The notes beneath the pieces are model-generated. The model was not told the origin of the DNA. It saw only the letters and a list, made by a program, of their open reading frames with translations, and searched no databases. The position numbers and the translations under genes were made by a program. A DNA stretch of 64,000 nucleotides from Acetobacter okinawensis (lineage in GTDB: Bacteria > Pseudomonadota > Alphaproteobacteria > Acetobacterales > Acetobacteraceae), in NCBI RefSeq assembly GCF_002153655.1, contig NZ_JOPJ01000004.1, forward strand, positions 1 to 64,000, written 5' to 3'. Positions 1-8,746 of this stretch are shown here, piece by piece; position 1 is the stretch's first letter; each line of letters opens with the position of its first letter.

Positions 1-720
1 GGGCGCAATGCCGCCGGGGGGGAGAAACCCGCCCGCCACTGCATTAGCCAAGGAGCAGCGGTGGAACTCAAGCTCTGTGATGTCACGCACACTGCCGCCA
101 TGGCAGAATGGGTGCAGGGCACGGGTGGTCTGGACATGGTTCTGGCCTGTGCAGGCATTACCGGCGGCACCCGCAAACCCCTGCACCCCGACCACCCTGC
201 TGCTGAGCCAGAACTCCAGATACGCCGGATTTTTGCAACAGACCTGCACGGTGTGCTCAACACCGTGCTCCCCGCACTGGAGTTGATGGAACGCCAGCCC
301 CGCGCCGCAGATGGCATGCGGGGGCGGATTTGCGCCATTTCCTCCGTAGCGGGGCTTGTCTCCTTCCCCGGCACTCCCTCCTACAGTGCGGCCAAGGCGG
401 CTGTGGACCGCTTTATGGTGGCAACCGGGGGCAACGCTAAAAAAGCGGGTATTCTGCTCAGTTCGGTTGTTTGCGGTTTTATTGATACGCCCATGGTGGC
501 GCGCAACGCCTTCCCCATGCCCGGCCTGACAGACGTGCAGAGCGCCAGCCGCAGGATCCTGCGCGGACTGGCCCGTAATGAGCGGCGCATTACGTTTCCG
601 CTCTGGCTGGCGGCTGGCTCGCGGCTGATGGACATGTTGCCCATCAGACTGGCCGAAGCCTATTATACCCACCAACCCGCCGGAGCTGCTGGCAGTATGC
701 CCGAACCAGACCTGACTTAA
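1..720 (+). CDS. Short-chain dehydrogenase/reductase, 5'-truncated by window edge
   Basis: The reading frame is open from base 1, so the N-terminal nucleotide-binding glycine motif lies outside the window and a GTG at 61 is internal. The first visible residues (GRNAA) match the segment after the first Rossmann strands of classical SDRs. Next come CDVT (adenine-ring pocket), CAGITGG in place of the usual NNAG, the ISSVAG strand with the catalytic Ser, and SYSAAKAA with the catalytic Tyr and Lys. The FIDTPM loop that follows is the usual cofactor-contacting segment. It is therefore an NAD(P)-dependent oxidoreductase of unknown substrate. The permease gene starts 26 bases downstream on the same strand, so the two may be co-transcribed. 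Confidence 0.85.
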   Translation, partial: GRNAAGGEKPARHCISQGAAVELKLCDVTHTAAMAEWVQGTGGLDMVLACAGITGGTRKPLHPDHPAAEPELQIRRIFATDLHGVLNTVLPALELMERQPRAADGMRGRICAISSVAGLVSFPGTPSYSAAKAAVDRFMVATGGNAKKAGILLSSVVCGFIDTPMVARNAFPMPGLTDVQSASRRILRGLARNERRITFPLWLAAGSRLMDMLPIRLAEAYYTHQPAGAAGSMPEPDLT

Positions 721-746
721 CCCCCCATTTGCAGAAAGCCCCCGAC

Positions 747-2093
747 ATGACGCAGGCCCCCGCCCCCCGCGCGCATGCCATGATGGAAGACATGTCCGCC
801 GCAGCCGTACGCGAGCCCGTACCCGCACGGCTGAAAACCATGAAAATGGACCGCGTATTCTGGAGCCATTTTGCCCCCAATCTGGGGCCGGGAGGCTGGG
901 TCACGGGGGCACTTCTGGCCAGCATGGGGCTGGATTTTAAAACAGGGGTCGCGGCTGTTATTCTGGGCAACCTGATTGGAGCACTGCCCGTAGCCCTTGC
1001 AGCAGCCATTGGCCCGGCCACCGGGTTGACGCAAATGGAGGCATCGCGCCGCGCGCTGGGGCAAAAGGGACTGCGCCTGCCTGCATTCCTGAACTGGATT
1101 TATTGCGTGGGGTGGGATGCGGTGAACAACGTACCCGCTGCCACCGCCCTGATTGCCCTGCTGTTTGCAGGTGGCATACACACCCCGTTCTGGGCGGCAC
1201 TGGGTGTGCTGGCTGGTGTGCAGATGCTGGCCTCTATCTACGGCCACCATGTGGTGCAGGCCTTGCAGAAATATCTTGGAGCGTTCCTGCTGCTGGCCTT
1301 TGCGCTGATCGGCATTGTTTTTGCCATACGCGGTCAGGCCCCCCTTGCCACGCACCACCCCGTGGGGGTGAGCACCTTCTTGCTTGCTGTGGGGGTTCTG
1401 GTCAGCTTCAACCTCTCATGGGCGTCGTATTCATCGGATTACACGCGTTACCTGCCTGCCAGTTCCAGCCCCACAAAAGTGGTGCTGCTTGCGCTGGCGG
1501 GCCTGCTGGCCTCGGCCATTCCCTTCCAGATTCTGGGGCTGATTTCCGCCGGAAGTGTGGTGGACGCCTCCCCCACAGCGGTTATTGCATCGCTCCAGCA
1601 GACACTGGGGCCACTGGGTACATTTGCCCTTGGGGCTATTGCGCTGTCGTCCATTACCGGCAACTCGTTCAATGACAACACGGCAAGCTACAGCCTGATT
1701 TCCGCCGGGTTCCATATACCCCGCGTGGCCGCCGCAATCCTGACCGCAACACTTGGCTACGGGCTGGCCGTTGCCGGGGCGGGGCAGTACACCACCTTTT
1801 ACACAGACTACCTGATGCTCACCATGTACTGGATTGCGCCGTGGACAGGCATTGTGCTGGCGGACTGGTACTGCACCGCGCATACCCCACGCCCCACACC
1901 TGCGGGGTGGACACGCGGTGCAAGCATATTCACCATAACCACCGCGCTGACCATTGGCCTGTTCTCCACCAGCAGCGTGTACACCGGCCCCATTGCCCGC
2001 TGGCTGGGGGGAGCCGACATTGGCTATTATGTTGGCTTTTTTGTTGCCGCAGGCTGTTACGCTGCGGGCATGCCGCGCCGCACCAGTTCATAA
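747..2093 (+). CDS. NCS1 family purine/cytosine-type permease
   Basis: This 448-residue, very hydrophobic protein has about 12 predicted membrane segments. It fits the nucleobase:cation symporter-1 family (cytosine, purine, allantoin or thiamine-type substrates). The first membrane segment carries the family-like pattern FAPNLGPGGWVTGALLA, followed by a conserved-looking WIYCVGWDAVNN stretch near residue 120. The ATG at 747 is preferred to an in-frame TTG at 729. The C-terminus overlaps the 3' end of the convergent rlmB by 37 bases. Substrate cannot be read from sequence alone. The preceding SDR gene may belong to the same transcript. Confidence 0.8.
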   Translation: MTQAPAPRAHAMMEDMSAAAVREPVPARLKTMKMDRVFWSHFAPNLGPGGWVTGALLASMGLDFKTGVAAVILGNLIGALPVALAAAIGPATGLTQMEASRRALGQKGLRLPAFLNWIYCVGWDAVNNVPAATALIALLFAGGIHTPFWAALGVLAGVQMLASIYGHHVVQALQKYLGAFLLLAFALIGIVFAIRGQAPLATHHPVGVSTFLLAVGVLVSFNLSWASYSSDYTRYLPASSSPTKVVLLALAGLLASAIPFQILGLISAGSVVDASPTAVIASLQQTLGPLGTFALGAIALSSITGNSFNDNTASYSLISAGFHIPRVAAAILTATLGYGLAVAGAGQYTTFYTDYLMLTMYWIAPWTGIVLADWYCTAHTPRPTPAGWTRGASIFTITTALTIGLFSTSSVYTGPIARWLGGADIGYYVGFFVAAGCYAAGMPRRTSS

Positions 2094-2881
2094 AGCCCCA
2101 GAGCCGCCGCTACAGACACATTCAGGCTTTCCATCTCTCCGGGCATGTAAAGACCTGCAATTTCATCACAGCTTTCCCGCGTCAGGCGGCGCAGGCCGCG
2201 CCCCTCCGCCCCCAGCACAAGCGCAACACGCCGCCCGTCAAAGCCAGCACCGTTCAGGATTGTCCCCCCGGCATCCAGCCCTACGGTCCAGCACCCGGCC
2301 TTCTGAAGCATTTCTATGGCGCGGGAGAGATTGACCTCGCGCACAAAAGGCACTGTCTCCAATGCTCCGGATGCAGCCTTGGCCAGCACGGCGGTTTCTT
2401 CCGGCGCGTTGCGGTCCTGCACCACAATGCAGGCCGCCCCAAAGGCTGCGGCAGAACGCAGAATGGCCCCAACATTGCGTGGGTCTGTCACCTGATCCAG
2501 CACCAGCACAGGGCCGGGGCGCTCCAGCGCCTCCTCCAGCGAGAGGGAGGGCAGAATATGTGCCAGCATGGCCACGCCCTGATGCACGGCATCCGGGCCA
2601 AGCAGGTCATCCAGCCGCGCACGCTGCACCAGCTCGGGGGCAACCCGCAGGCTCTTCCCCCCCGCACGGGCGGCTTCCTCCAGCGCGGGGTGTTCTGCCT
2701 CGGTCACCAGCAGGCGTTCATACACGCGGCGTGGGTTGGCCAGCGCCGCCGCCACAGCATGCGTGCCAAACAGCCAGCATTTGCCCGCAGCCGCTGCTGG
2801 CGCGCCCTCCCTGCCCGCGCCACCATGGCCGGAGGAGCGGGAACGGCGTGCGGGACGCGCGGCTTTACGGGGATTCTGCAT
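2057..2881 (-). CDS. rlmB: 23S rRNA (guanosine-2'-O-)-methyltransferase RlmB / TrmH family
   Basis: This 274-residue SpoU/TrmH (SPOUT) methyltransferase uses SAM to methylate a ribose 2'-OH of rRNA. An Arg/Lys-rich tail comes first, then the substrate-binding domain beginning GTHAVAAAL near residue 40. The three SPOUT motifs follow in order: DPRNVGAILRSAAAFG near residue 133 with the key Asn and Arg, VLGAEGRGL near 222, and ESLNVSVAAALGLYE near 252, which forms the knotted SAM pocket. ATG at 2881 is chosen over an in-frame TTG at 2887. The exact target position (G2251 in E. coli RlmB) is inferred from family only. It converges on the permease gene with a 37-base tail-to-tail overlap. Confidence 0.88.
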   Translation of the reverse strand: MQNPRKAARPARRSRSSGHGGAGREGAPAAAAGKCWLFGTHAVAAALANPRRVYERLLVTEAEHPALEEAARAGGKSLRVAPELVQRARLDDLLGPDAVHQGVAMLAHILPSLSLEEALERPGPVLVLDQVTDPRNVGAILRSAAAFGAACIVVQDRNAPEETAVLAKAASGALETVPFVREVNLSRAIEMLQKAGCWTVGLDAGGTILNGAGFDGRRVALVLGAEGRGLRRLTRESCDEIAGLYMPGEMESLNVSVAAALGLYELVRRGMPAA

Positions 2882-3085
2882 GGACAAACGGTTCCGGGTT
2901 GGGGTCTCTCTGCCTCTCCCCTAGCGCAAGAGCGGGGTCCTCGCCTATCCCCAGCATGGTCAGGCTCTTTACTTTAAGCGGCAGAAAGGTGCCTGAGCAC
3001 GCTGGGGAATGGACATTCCCCCCATGCGGCTGTAATCCGTCTGATGCAAAGCAGCCTAGACGCAACAGCAGAACAGGAGCGCCTC

Positions 3086-3745
3086 ATGTCCGCAGCTCAG
3101 GGCCCATGTGCTGGCGCCATTACCCTGTACAGAAATGACCTGCCCGACGGCCTGCGCTTTACCGGCTCCGTTGCTGTAGATACCGAGACCATGGGCCTTA
3201 ACCCCCACCGGGACCGGCTATGCCTTGTCCAGCTTTCCAGCGGGGATGGCACGGCCCATCTGGTCCAGCTTATCCCCCCCTCGCTTGGCGGCACGGGCTA
3301 TGCATGCCCCAACCTCAAGCGGGTGCTGGCGGACCCGACGCTTACCAAAATCATGCATTACGCCCGTTTTGACGTGCGCATTTTGCAGCATGCGCTGGGC
3401 ATTACGGTCAGCCCTGTCGTGTGCACCAAAATTGCTGCCCGCCTTGTCCGGACTTTTACTGACCGCCACGGTCTAGCCGCCCTGTGCCGCGACCTGCTGG
3501 GCGTGGACCTGAGCAAGCAGCAACAGAGCTCGGACTGGGGAACGCCAGAACTCAAGCCCGAACAACTGGCCTACGCCGCATCGGACGTGCTTTACCTGCA
3601 CGCACTCTGGCACCGGCTCTCTGCTCTGCTAGAGCGTGAAAACAGGCGCGATCTGGCACAGGCGTGCTATGAGTTTCTGCCCACACGGGCACGGCTGGAC
3701 ATGATGGGTTACGAAGACCCGGACATTTTCTCCCACCGCGCCTGA
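3086..3745 (+). CDS. Ribonuclease D-like 3'-5' exonuclease
   Basis: The 219-residue protein consists of a single DEDDy exonuclease domain. Motif Exo I is VAVDTETMGL near residue 30, Exo II is HYARFDVRIL near 92, and Exo III is YAASDVLYL near 165 with the catalytic Tyr and Asp. It lacks the C-terminal HRDC domains of full RNase D (about 370 residues), so it is the short alphaproteobacterial form, probably acting on tRNA or other RNA 3' ends. The ATG at 3086 is preferred to the one at 3044 because AGGAG sits 6-7 bases before it and the upstream 14 codons are not domain-like. It lies just before kdsD on the same strand, an arrangement I regard as common in alphaproteobacteria. Confidence 0.87.
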   Translation: MSAAQGPCAGAITLYRNDLPDGLRFTGSVAVDTETMGLNPHRDRLCLVQLSSGDGTAHLVQLIPPSLGGTGYACPNLKRVLADPTLTKIMHYARFDVRILQHALGITVSPVVCTKIAARLVRTFTDRHGLAALCRDLLGVDLSKQQQSSDWGTPELKPEQLAYAASDVLYLHALWHRLSALLERENRRDLAQACYEFLPTRARLDMMGYEDPDIFSHRA

Positions 3746-3791
3746 GCAACGGCACATCTGGCACGCCTTCGCCATCGGACCTATCTGACGC

Positions 3792-4805
3792 ATGACATCC
3801 TCCGCCCTACCCGGCCCAGACGCCCCGACCACCCCCGGCATGGATGCCGCAGCAACCGTGCGCGTGGAACAGGCCGGGCTGGACGCACTGGCCCGCGCGC
3901 TGGAAGACCCCGCAGGCCTTGGTGGTGCGTTTGAGCAGGCTGTGGCCATGCTGCTGGGTATTTCCGGTCGGGTAGTTATTACCGGCATTGGCAAGTCCGG
4001 CCATGTGGCGCGCAAAATACAGTCCACGCTGGCCTCTACCGGCACACCCTCCCTTTACGTCCACCCTGCCGAGGCCTCTCACGGGGATCTGGGCATGATA
4101 CTACCCGGAGATGCCATTCTGGCATTTTCCAACTCGGGGGAAACCACGGAACTGGGCGATATTGCAGCCCACGCCCTGCGCACCGGCCAGCCCCTGCTGG
4201 CTGTAACCAGCAAAGCCTCCTCCACACTGGCCAGCACGGCAACACTCGCCCTGACCCTGCCTGCCATGCCCGAGGCCTGCCCCATGGGGCTGGCCCCCAC
4301 CACCAGCACACTCATGCAACTGGCTTTTGGTGATGCACTGGCCGTAGCCCTGCTGCGCCAAAGAGGGTTTACCGCCACGGAGTTTGGTATCTTCCACCCC
4401 GGTGGCAGGCTTGGCGCACGCCTGCGCACGGTGGGCGAACTCATGCACACGGGGGCCGCCATGCCCCTGACCCAACCCGACACGCCCATGCGTGACGTGA
4501 TTATGGAAATGACGCACAAGGCGCTAGGCTGCGTAGGCATTGTGGGGCAGAATGGGGCGCTGGCAGGGCTGATCACCGATGGTGACCTACGGCGCGCGCT
4601 GGACCAAGACCTGACAACCACACTGGCTAAAGACATCATGAACCCACGGCCGCTGACCATAAACCCGGACGCGCTTGCCGCCGAGGCGTTGCAGGTCATG
4701 AATGCGCGCAAGCGGCCTGTTACGGCTCTTTTTGTGCTTGATCGTGCAGGCATACCCATTGGTGTTGTGCATCTGCATGACCTGATCCGGGCAGGCGTGG
4801 GATGA
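3792..4805 (+). CDS. kdsD: Arabinose-5-phosphate isomerase (KdsD/KpsF family)
   Basis: It interconverts ribulose-5-phosphate and arabinose-5-phosphate, the first step to Kdo for lipopolysaccharide. The 337-residue layout is standard: an SIS sugar-isomerase domain (roughly 45-185) with GIGKSGHVARKI and the phosphate-binding SNSGETTEL loop, the conserved HPGGRLGARL segment near 202, and two CBS domains (about 218-337). Its stop overlaps the lptC start in ATGA, so it heads a kdsD-lptC-lptA-lptB operon that couples Kdo supply to LPS transport. Confidence 0.93.
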   Translation: MTSSALPGPDAPTTPGMDAAATVRVEQAGLDALARALEDPAGLGGAFEQAVAMLLGISGRVVITGIGKSGHVARKIQSTLASTGTPSLYVHPAEASHGDLGMILPGDAILAFSNSGETTELGDIAAHALRTGQPLLAVTSKASSTLASTATLALTLPAMPEACPMGLAPTTSTLMQLAFGDALAVALLRQRGFTATEFGIFHPGGRLGARLRTVGELMHTGAAMPLTQPDTPMRDVIMEMTHKALGCVGIVGQNGALAGLITDGDLRRALDQDLTTTLAKDIMNPRPLTINPDALAAEALQVMNARKRPVTALFVLDRAGIPIGVVHLHDLIRAGVG

Positions 4806-5539
4806 CCGACACCTCCGACAAACGCCCCCAGCGCGAAGATTACGCCCGCTCCGGAGTGGATATAAAACAGCAGCGCGAGCGCCTTGTTGCGCCATCCATC
4901 AAACGCAAGCTCCCCAACCCCGCCAATCTGGCACGCAGGCGAGCACTCTTGCGCTGGGCCAAATGGCTGCTCCCTGCCACGGCCCTGCTGTTGCTGGCCG
5001 CCATAGCCATATGGCCGGAAATGGAACACCTGATCAGTGCCAGCCAGACCACCATACGCGCGCTCAGCAAGGTCAAGATAGAAAGCGGGAACTTGATTGG
5101 CGCCACCTATCGCGGCGTGGATGAGCACAACCGCCCGTTCACAATCACGGCGGACACGGTACATCAGGCAACTGACAGCAGGCTGGACCTGAGCCACCCC
5201 ATAGCCGATATTCTGACACAGGGCGGAGAGTGGCTTATGGTCCGCTCGGAAAAAGGCGTTTACATGCAACACGCACAGATTCTTGACCTGACGGGAGAAG
5301 TCACCCTGTACCGTGATGATGGCCTGATGATGCATACGCCCGTTGCCGATATTGATGTCAGAACCAGCATTGTCGCCTCCGACTCATGGGTACGGGCGGA
5401 AGGTCCGTTTGGCGTGCTGGATGCACAGGGTTTTGTGCTCAGCCAGCATGACGGCATAACCCAGTTCCGTGGTCCCGGCCGACTGATCCTTAATGATGAC
5501 CGCCACAGCGATGCCGCAGCCGGCAAAAAGGCGTCCTGA
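4802..5539 (+). CDS. lptC: LPS export ABC transporter periplasmic protein LptC
   Basis: LptC is the bitopic inner-membrane component that passes LPS from LptBFG to LptA. The 245-residue protein has a basic cytoplasmic N-terminus, one transmembrane helix at about residues 52-71 (WAKWLLPATALLLL), and a periplasmic domain with the LptC-type patterns GATYRGVDEHNRPFTITAD and GVYMQHAQILDLTGEVTLYR. It starts inside the kdsD stop codon (4-base overlap) and is followed by lptA after 3 bases. The longer cytoplasmic arm and overall size suit the alphaproteobacterial form rather than the 191-residue E. coli protein. Confidence 0.88.
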   Translation: MTDTSDKRPQREDYARSGVDIKQQRERLVAPSIKRKLPNPANLARRRALLRWAKWLLPATALLLLAAIAIWPEMEHLISASQTTIRALSKVKIESGNLIGATYRGVDEHNRPFTITADTVHQATDSRLDLSHPIADILTQGGEWLMVRSEKGVYMQHAQILDLTGEVTLYRDDGLMMHTPVADIDVRTSIVASDSWVRAEGPFGVLDAQGFVLSQHDGITQFRGPGRLILNDDRHSDAAAGKKAS

Positions 5540-5542
5540 AGC

Positions 5543-6643
5543 ATGATGACACCCTCCCCCACCCTTTCTACACGCATGCGTTCTTTTGTGCGGCGGGCCT
5601 GCGCGCTGGCCTGCCTGCCTGCGGCCAGCCTGGCATGGCACCACGCGGCACAGGCGCAGGCCATTGATCTGTCCCATGGCGGGCAGATTACGGTGACAGC
5701 TCTGGGCGGGTTTGACTGGGACCAGAACCAGAAAAAGGTGACCGCCTACAATCAGGCCAAAGCCGTGCGCAACAATGTTACGGTCACCGCCGACAAGCTG
5801 ATTGCCTACTACCGCAAAAAACTGCCGGTCGGTGCCACCACCCCGGCTGCAACACAGCCCGGACAGGCTCCACCTGCTGTCCAACCTGACCAACCACCCG
5901 CCGAACCGGCCCTGACCACCGCCTCCCCACCGCACGCCAGCACGGCAGCACCGGGTAGCCCTGCGCCCACCACAACAGAGACCAAGGCAGGCGATGAGCA
6001 GGATTCTGGTGCGAACGAAATTTACCGGCTGGAAGCCATAGGCCACGTCCACATCTATACCCAGACCGATCAGGCCTGGGGGGACAAGGCCGTGTACGAT
6101 ATGGATCAGGCCGTTCTGGTCATGACCGGCAAGGCCCTGCGGCTGACCACGCCACAGGATGTGCTGACTGCGCGTGATTCCATGGAATATTATTCGCAGC
6201 AGCATATTTCCATCGGGCGGGGCAATGCGACCGTCACCACCAACGACCACCGGCAGATTCGGGCCGATGTTCTTGTGGGCTACAGCGCTCCAACAGCCCC
6301 TCCCCCGCAAACCGGAACACCCGCCACCGCCAAAGCGGACGACACGGCAGGCGACCCCTTGACCTCGGGGGGGAACAAGCTGGAAAAGGTCAATGCCTTT
6401 GGCCATGTCTGGGTCCGCACCCAGACGGAAATTGTAACAGGCGAACGCGGGGTGTATGTGCCTGATACAGGAATCGCCCGCGTTGTTGGCAATGTGCACA
6501 TCACACGTGGGCCAAACCAGATTCAGGGGGCTGCGGCCATTATCAACATGCACACAGGTATTGCCACCATGACCGAACGCCCCGGCAGCAGGGTCAGTGG
6601 GCTGGTAGTGCCCGGCAATGGCGATACATCGGACAGGAAGTAA
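5543..6643 (+). CDS. lptA: LPS transport periplasmic protein LptA, enlarged form
   Basis: This periplasmic OstA-like beta-jellyroll protein would form the LPS bridge to the outer membrane. A signal peptide is visible (basic RMRSFVRR, hydrophobic core, HHAAQAQA cleavage region near residue 36). OstA-type repeats follow: GGQITVTALGGFDWDQNQ and NVTVTADKLIAYYRK (about 42-93), then a Pro/Ala/Thr-rich insert of roughly 60 residues (about 94-155), then LEAIGHVHIYTQTDQAWGDKAVYDM, and after a second short Pro-rich insert, LEKVNAFGHVWVRTQTEIVTGERGVY. At 366 residues it is about twice the length of E. coli LptA (185). The assignment rests on repeats plus position between lptC and lptB. Confidence 0.82.
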   Translation: MMTPSPTLSTRMRSFVRRACALACLPAASLAWHHAAQAQAIDLSHGGQITVTALGGFDWDQNQKKVTAYNQAKAVRNNVTVTADKLIAYYRKKLPVGATTPAATQPGQAPPAVQPDQPPAEPALTTASPPHASTAAPGSPAPTTTETKAGDEQDSGANEIYRLEAIGHVHIYTQTDQAWGDKAVYDMDQAVLVMTGKALRLTTPQDVLTARDSMEYYSQQHISIGRGNATVTTNDHRQIRADVLVGYSAPTAPPPQTGTPATAKADDTAGDPLTSGGNKLEKVNAFGHVWVRTQTEIVTGERGVYVPDTGIARVVGNVHITRGPNQIQGAAAIINMHTGIATMTERPGSRVSGLVVPGNGDTSDRK

Positions 6644-6645
6644 CA

Positions 6646-7467
6646 ATGAACCGGGAAGTAAACTGGACGTCCGAGGAAATCGTGCAAGAAGAGGTCATTG
6701 GTCTTGGCCCGGAACCTGTTGACCTGAACGCCCCGCACCAGCCGGGTCATGGGCTGATCGCCCATAATATTGGCAAAAGCTATAAAAAGCGTCAGGTCGT
6801 CAAGGATGTCTCGATCGAGGTGCACCGGGGCGAGGCCGTGGGGCTCCTCGGGCCCAATGGCGCAGGCAAGACCACCAGTTTTTACATGATTGTCGGGCTG
6901 GTCCAGCCTGATACCGGCACCATTACGCTTGATGGCGCGGACATTACACAACTCCCCATGTACCGGCGCGCACGCCTTGGCATTGGCTACCTGCCGCAGG
7001 AAGCCAGTATTTTTCGGGGCCTGAACGTGGAGCAGAACATTATGGCAGCGCTGGAGGTGGTCGAACCCGACCCCGACCAGCGTCAGGTCATGCTGGATGG
7101 ACTGCTGAACGAGTTTGGCATTACCCGCCTGCGCCACTCACCCTCGCTCGCCCTGTCCGGCGGGGAGCGCAGACGGCTGGAAATTGCACGCGCACTGGCC
7201 AGCCAGCCACACTACGTCCTGCTTGATGAACCACTGGCCGGGATTGACCCCATTGCGGTGGGTGAAATCCGCGACCTTGTTTCCCACCTCAAGGACCGCG
7301 GGATCGGGGTGCTGATTACCGACCACAATGTGCGCGAAACGCTTGAAGTGATTGACCGCGCCTACATCATGCACAGTGGGCAGGTGCTGATGCAGGGCGT
7401 ACCCGAGGAAATTGTGGCGCATGAGGACGTACGCCGCGTTTATCTGGGGGACAGCTTCTCGCTCTGA
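6646..7467 (+). CDS. lptB: LPS export ABC transporter ATP-binding protein LptB
   Basis: LptB is the cytoplasmic ATPase that powers LPS extraction by LptFG and transfer through LptC and LptA. ABC motifs are complete: Walker A GPNGAGKTT at 69-77, Q-loop in GYLPQEASIF near 114-122, signature LSGGERRR at 170-177, Walker B LLDEPLAGID at 192-201, and the H-loop in LITDHNVRET. A non-conserved N-terminal extension of about 35 residues, absent from the 241-residue E. coli protein, precedes the domain. It is the last gene of the lpt operon, two bases after the lptA stop. The usual alphaproteobacterial next gene, rpoN, is not here, although hpf lies 1.6 kb further on. Confidence 0.94.
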   Translation: MNREVNWTSEEIVQEEVIGLGPEPVDLNAPHQPGHGLIAHNIGKSYKKRQVVKDVSIEVHRGEAVGLLGPNGAGKTTSFYMIVGLVQPDTGTITLDGADITQLPMYRRARLGIGYLPQEASIFRGLNVEQNIMAALEVVEPDPDQRQVMLDGLLNEFGITRLRHSPSLALSGGERRRLEIARALASQPHYVLLDEPLAGIDPIAVGEIRDLVSHLKDRGIGVLITDHNVRETLEVIDRAYIMHSGQVLMQGVPEEIVAHEDVRRVYLGDSFSL

Positions 7468-7559
7468 CCCACGCCTGACTGGCGCAGGGCACGGGGGTAC
7501 GGTGGGGGTAAACAGGCCCGGCACTTCCGCCCCCTTCCGGCAATTGCCCTCCGGGCAAC

Positions 7560-8429
7560 TCAGGCCAGTTTGCCCGGCACCTCCAGCAGGTTGGAAGCTC
7601 CTTCTTCCAGCACACTCACCCGGTCGCCCACGCTAATCAGCCCGGCTTTTTCCACAACCGCGTTCTGCGCAAACATCACCCCACCCTGAGCGCGCCGAAA
7701 ACTGGCCAGCGTGGCCAGAGGCTCCTTGGGGAAAGGCACCTGCGCGCTCTCCTGATCAATGGATGTGACCACGCAGCGCGAGCACGGGGCAAGCACGCGC
7801 ACAATGGCACCGCCCCCGTTGGCCCCATCGCCAATAGCCAGACGCCGCCACCCATCCTCCGCCCAAGGTATATGCCCACCCAGCACGATATTGGGCCGGA
7901 ACCGGCTCATGGGAACAGACTGCCCCGTAGGCAGGCGGGCATTCAGATCATCCAGAGAGGCCGTGTTGGCCAGAAGCAGCGGGTATCCATCTGCAAAAGA
8001 GACGGGGCGTTCCTGCTCTCCCAGATGGCGGATACGGGCAAACTCCGGCCGGTGCATCCACACCAGACGGCACGGTTGCCCAAGCGCCTGCTCCAGCCAG
8101 ACCGCCGCCAGATCGCCTGCATCGCGCGCCTGCACCTGATCCTTCCAGACCGTGGTCAGAAGCACAGGGGCCTCCTGATCGGGAAAGCGCACCGGACAGG
8201 GCCGCATGCCTGCACGGGTCAGGGTCAGCCCTTCCGCCGTGGGGATGGGGGTTATCAGGGCCATGGAACGGCAGGTGCGCTGGGTTATAAACCGCCCTGT
8301 GGTGTCCACCACCATCCACCGGCGGTCTCCCTCCAGCCCCCACGGGCTGACCATGGCTGTGGGAGGGGAGAGAGCATGCAACCCCTTGACCGGGTAAATA
8401 TGCAGGCTGGTGACACACAGTGCGCTCAC
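7560..8429 (-). CDS. MOSC domain protein (YcbX/mARC-like, without ferredoxin domain)
   Basis: The 289-residue protein begins with a MOSC N-terminal beta-barrel domain (LHIYPVKGLHAL near residue 8) and ends with a MOSC domain carrying the family's conserved cysteine context, LAPCSRCVVTSIDQ, near residue 220. Such proteins bind the molybdenum cofactor through that Cys and reduce N-hydroxylated compounds, or act in sulfur transfer. Unlike E. coli YcbX, no C-terminal 2Fe-2S domain is present, so an external electron donor would be needed. The GTG at 8429 with AGAGG upstream is chosen; the frame extends further but that part is Cys/Pro-rich and coincides with the next gene. It lies 23 bases after the small membrane protein. 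Confidence 0.82.
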   Translation of the reverse strand: MSALCVTSLHIYPVKGLHALSPPTAMVSPWGLEGDRRWMVVDTTGRFITQRTCRSMALITPIPTAEGLTLTRAGMRPCPVRFPDQEAPVLLTTVWKDQVQARDAGDLAAVWLEQALGQPCRLVWMHRPEFARIRHLGEQERPVSFADGYPLLLANTASLDDLNARLPTGQSVPMSRFRPNIVLGGHIPWAEDGWRRLAIGDGANGGGAIVRVLAPCSRCVVTSIDQESAQVPFPKEPLATLASFRRAQGGVMFAQNAVVEKAGLISVGDRVSVLEEGASNLLEVPGKLA

Positions 8430-8452
8430 GCCATACCTCTGTTCTGTAATTT

Positions 8453-8746
8453 TCAGGGCCGGTGCCCGGTATTCCCCCGCAATGCAGGAGGAGCAGGCGC
8501 AACCAGCGGGGGCGCAGGCTCCATGGCAATGGGGGGAGCTGGCGGCGCAGGTGGCTTGGGGGGCGCGACAACAGTGACGGGAATATCCACCCGCTCCATA
8601 ACGGGGCGTATCTTCTGGTGGGTCACATGCCACATAAAGCCGCCATACACCCCGGCAAGAGCGAGCAGGCACCCCAGCTTGATCTGCCAACCCCAGCCAT
8701 TGGGCATTTTAGGCATATCCTTGGGGGGTGCTGAACGTAAAAGCAT
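8453..8746 (-). CDS. Small membrane protein with TonB-like proline-rich tail
   Basis: This 97-residue protein is not recognised as a named family. It has a short cytoplasmic N-terminus, one membrane helix at about residues 22-40 (IKLGCLLALAGVYGGFMW), and a long tail rich in Pro and Ala (repeated PPAPP-type units from residue 60 on). The layout resembles the membrane anchor and periplasmic spacer of TonB, but the C-terminal TonB domain is absent. It is upstream of, and probably co-transcribed with, the MOSC gene. The ORF could be incorrect because Pro/Ala codons are easily produced in GC-rich DNA, but the membrane helix argues for a real protein. Confidence 0.55.
   Translation of the reverse strand: MLLRSAPPKDMPKMPNGWGWQIKLGCLLALAGVYGGFMWHVTHQKIRPVMERVDIPVTVVAPPKPPAPPAPPIAMEPAPPLVAPAPPALRGNTGHRP

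Noticed and set aside
5384-6646. 420-codon minus-strand open frame opposite lptC/lptA
   Set aside because: Cys/Gly-rich translation without domain character; the plus strand carries signal peptide and OstA repeats.
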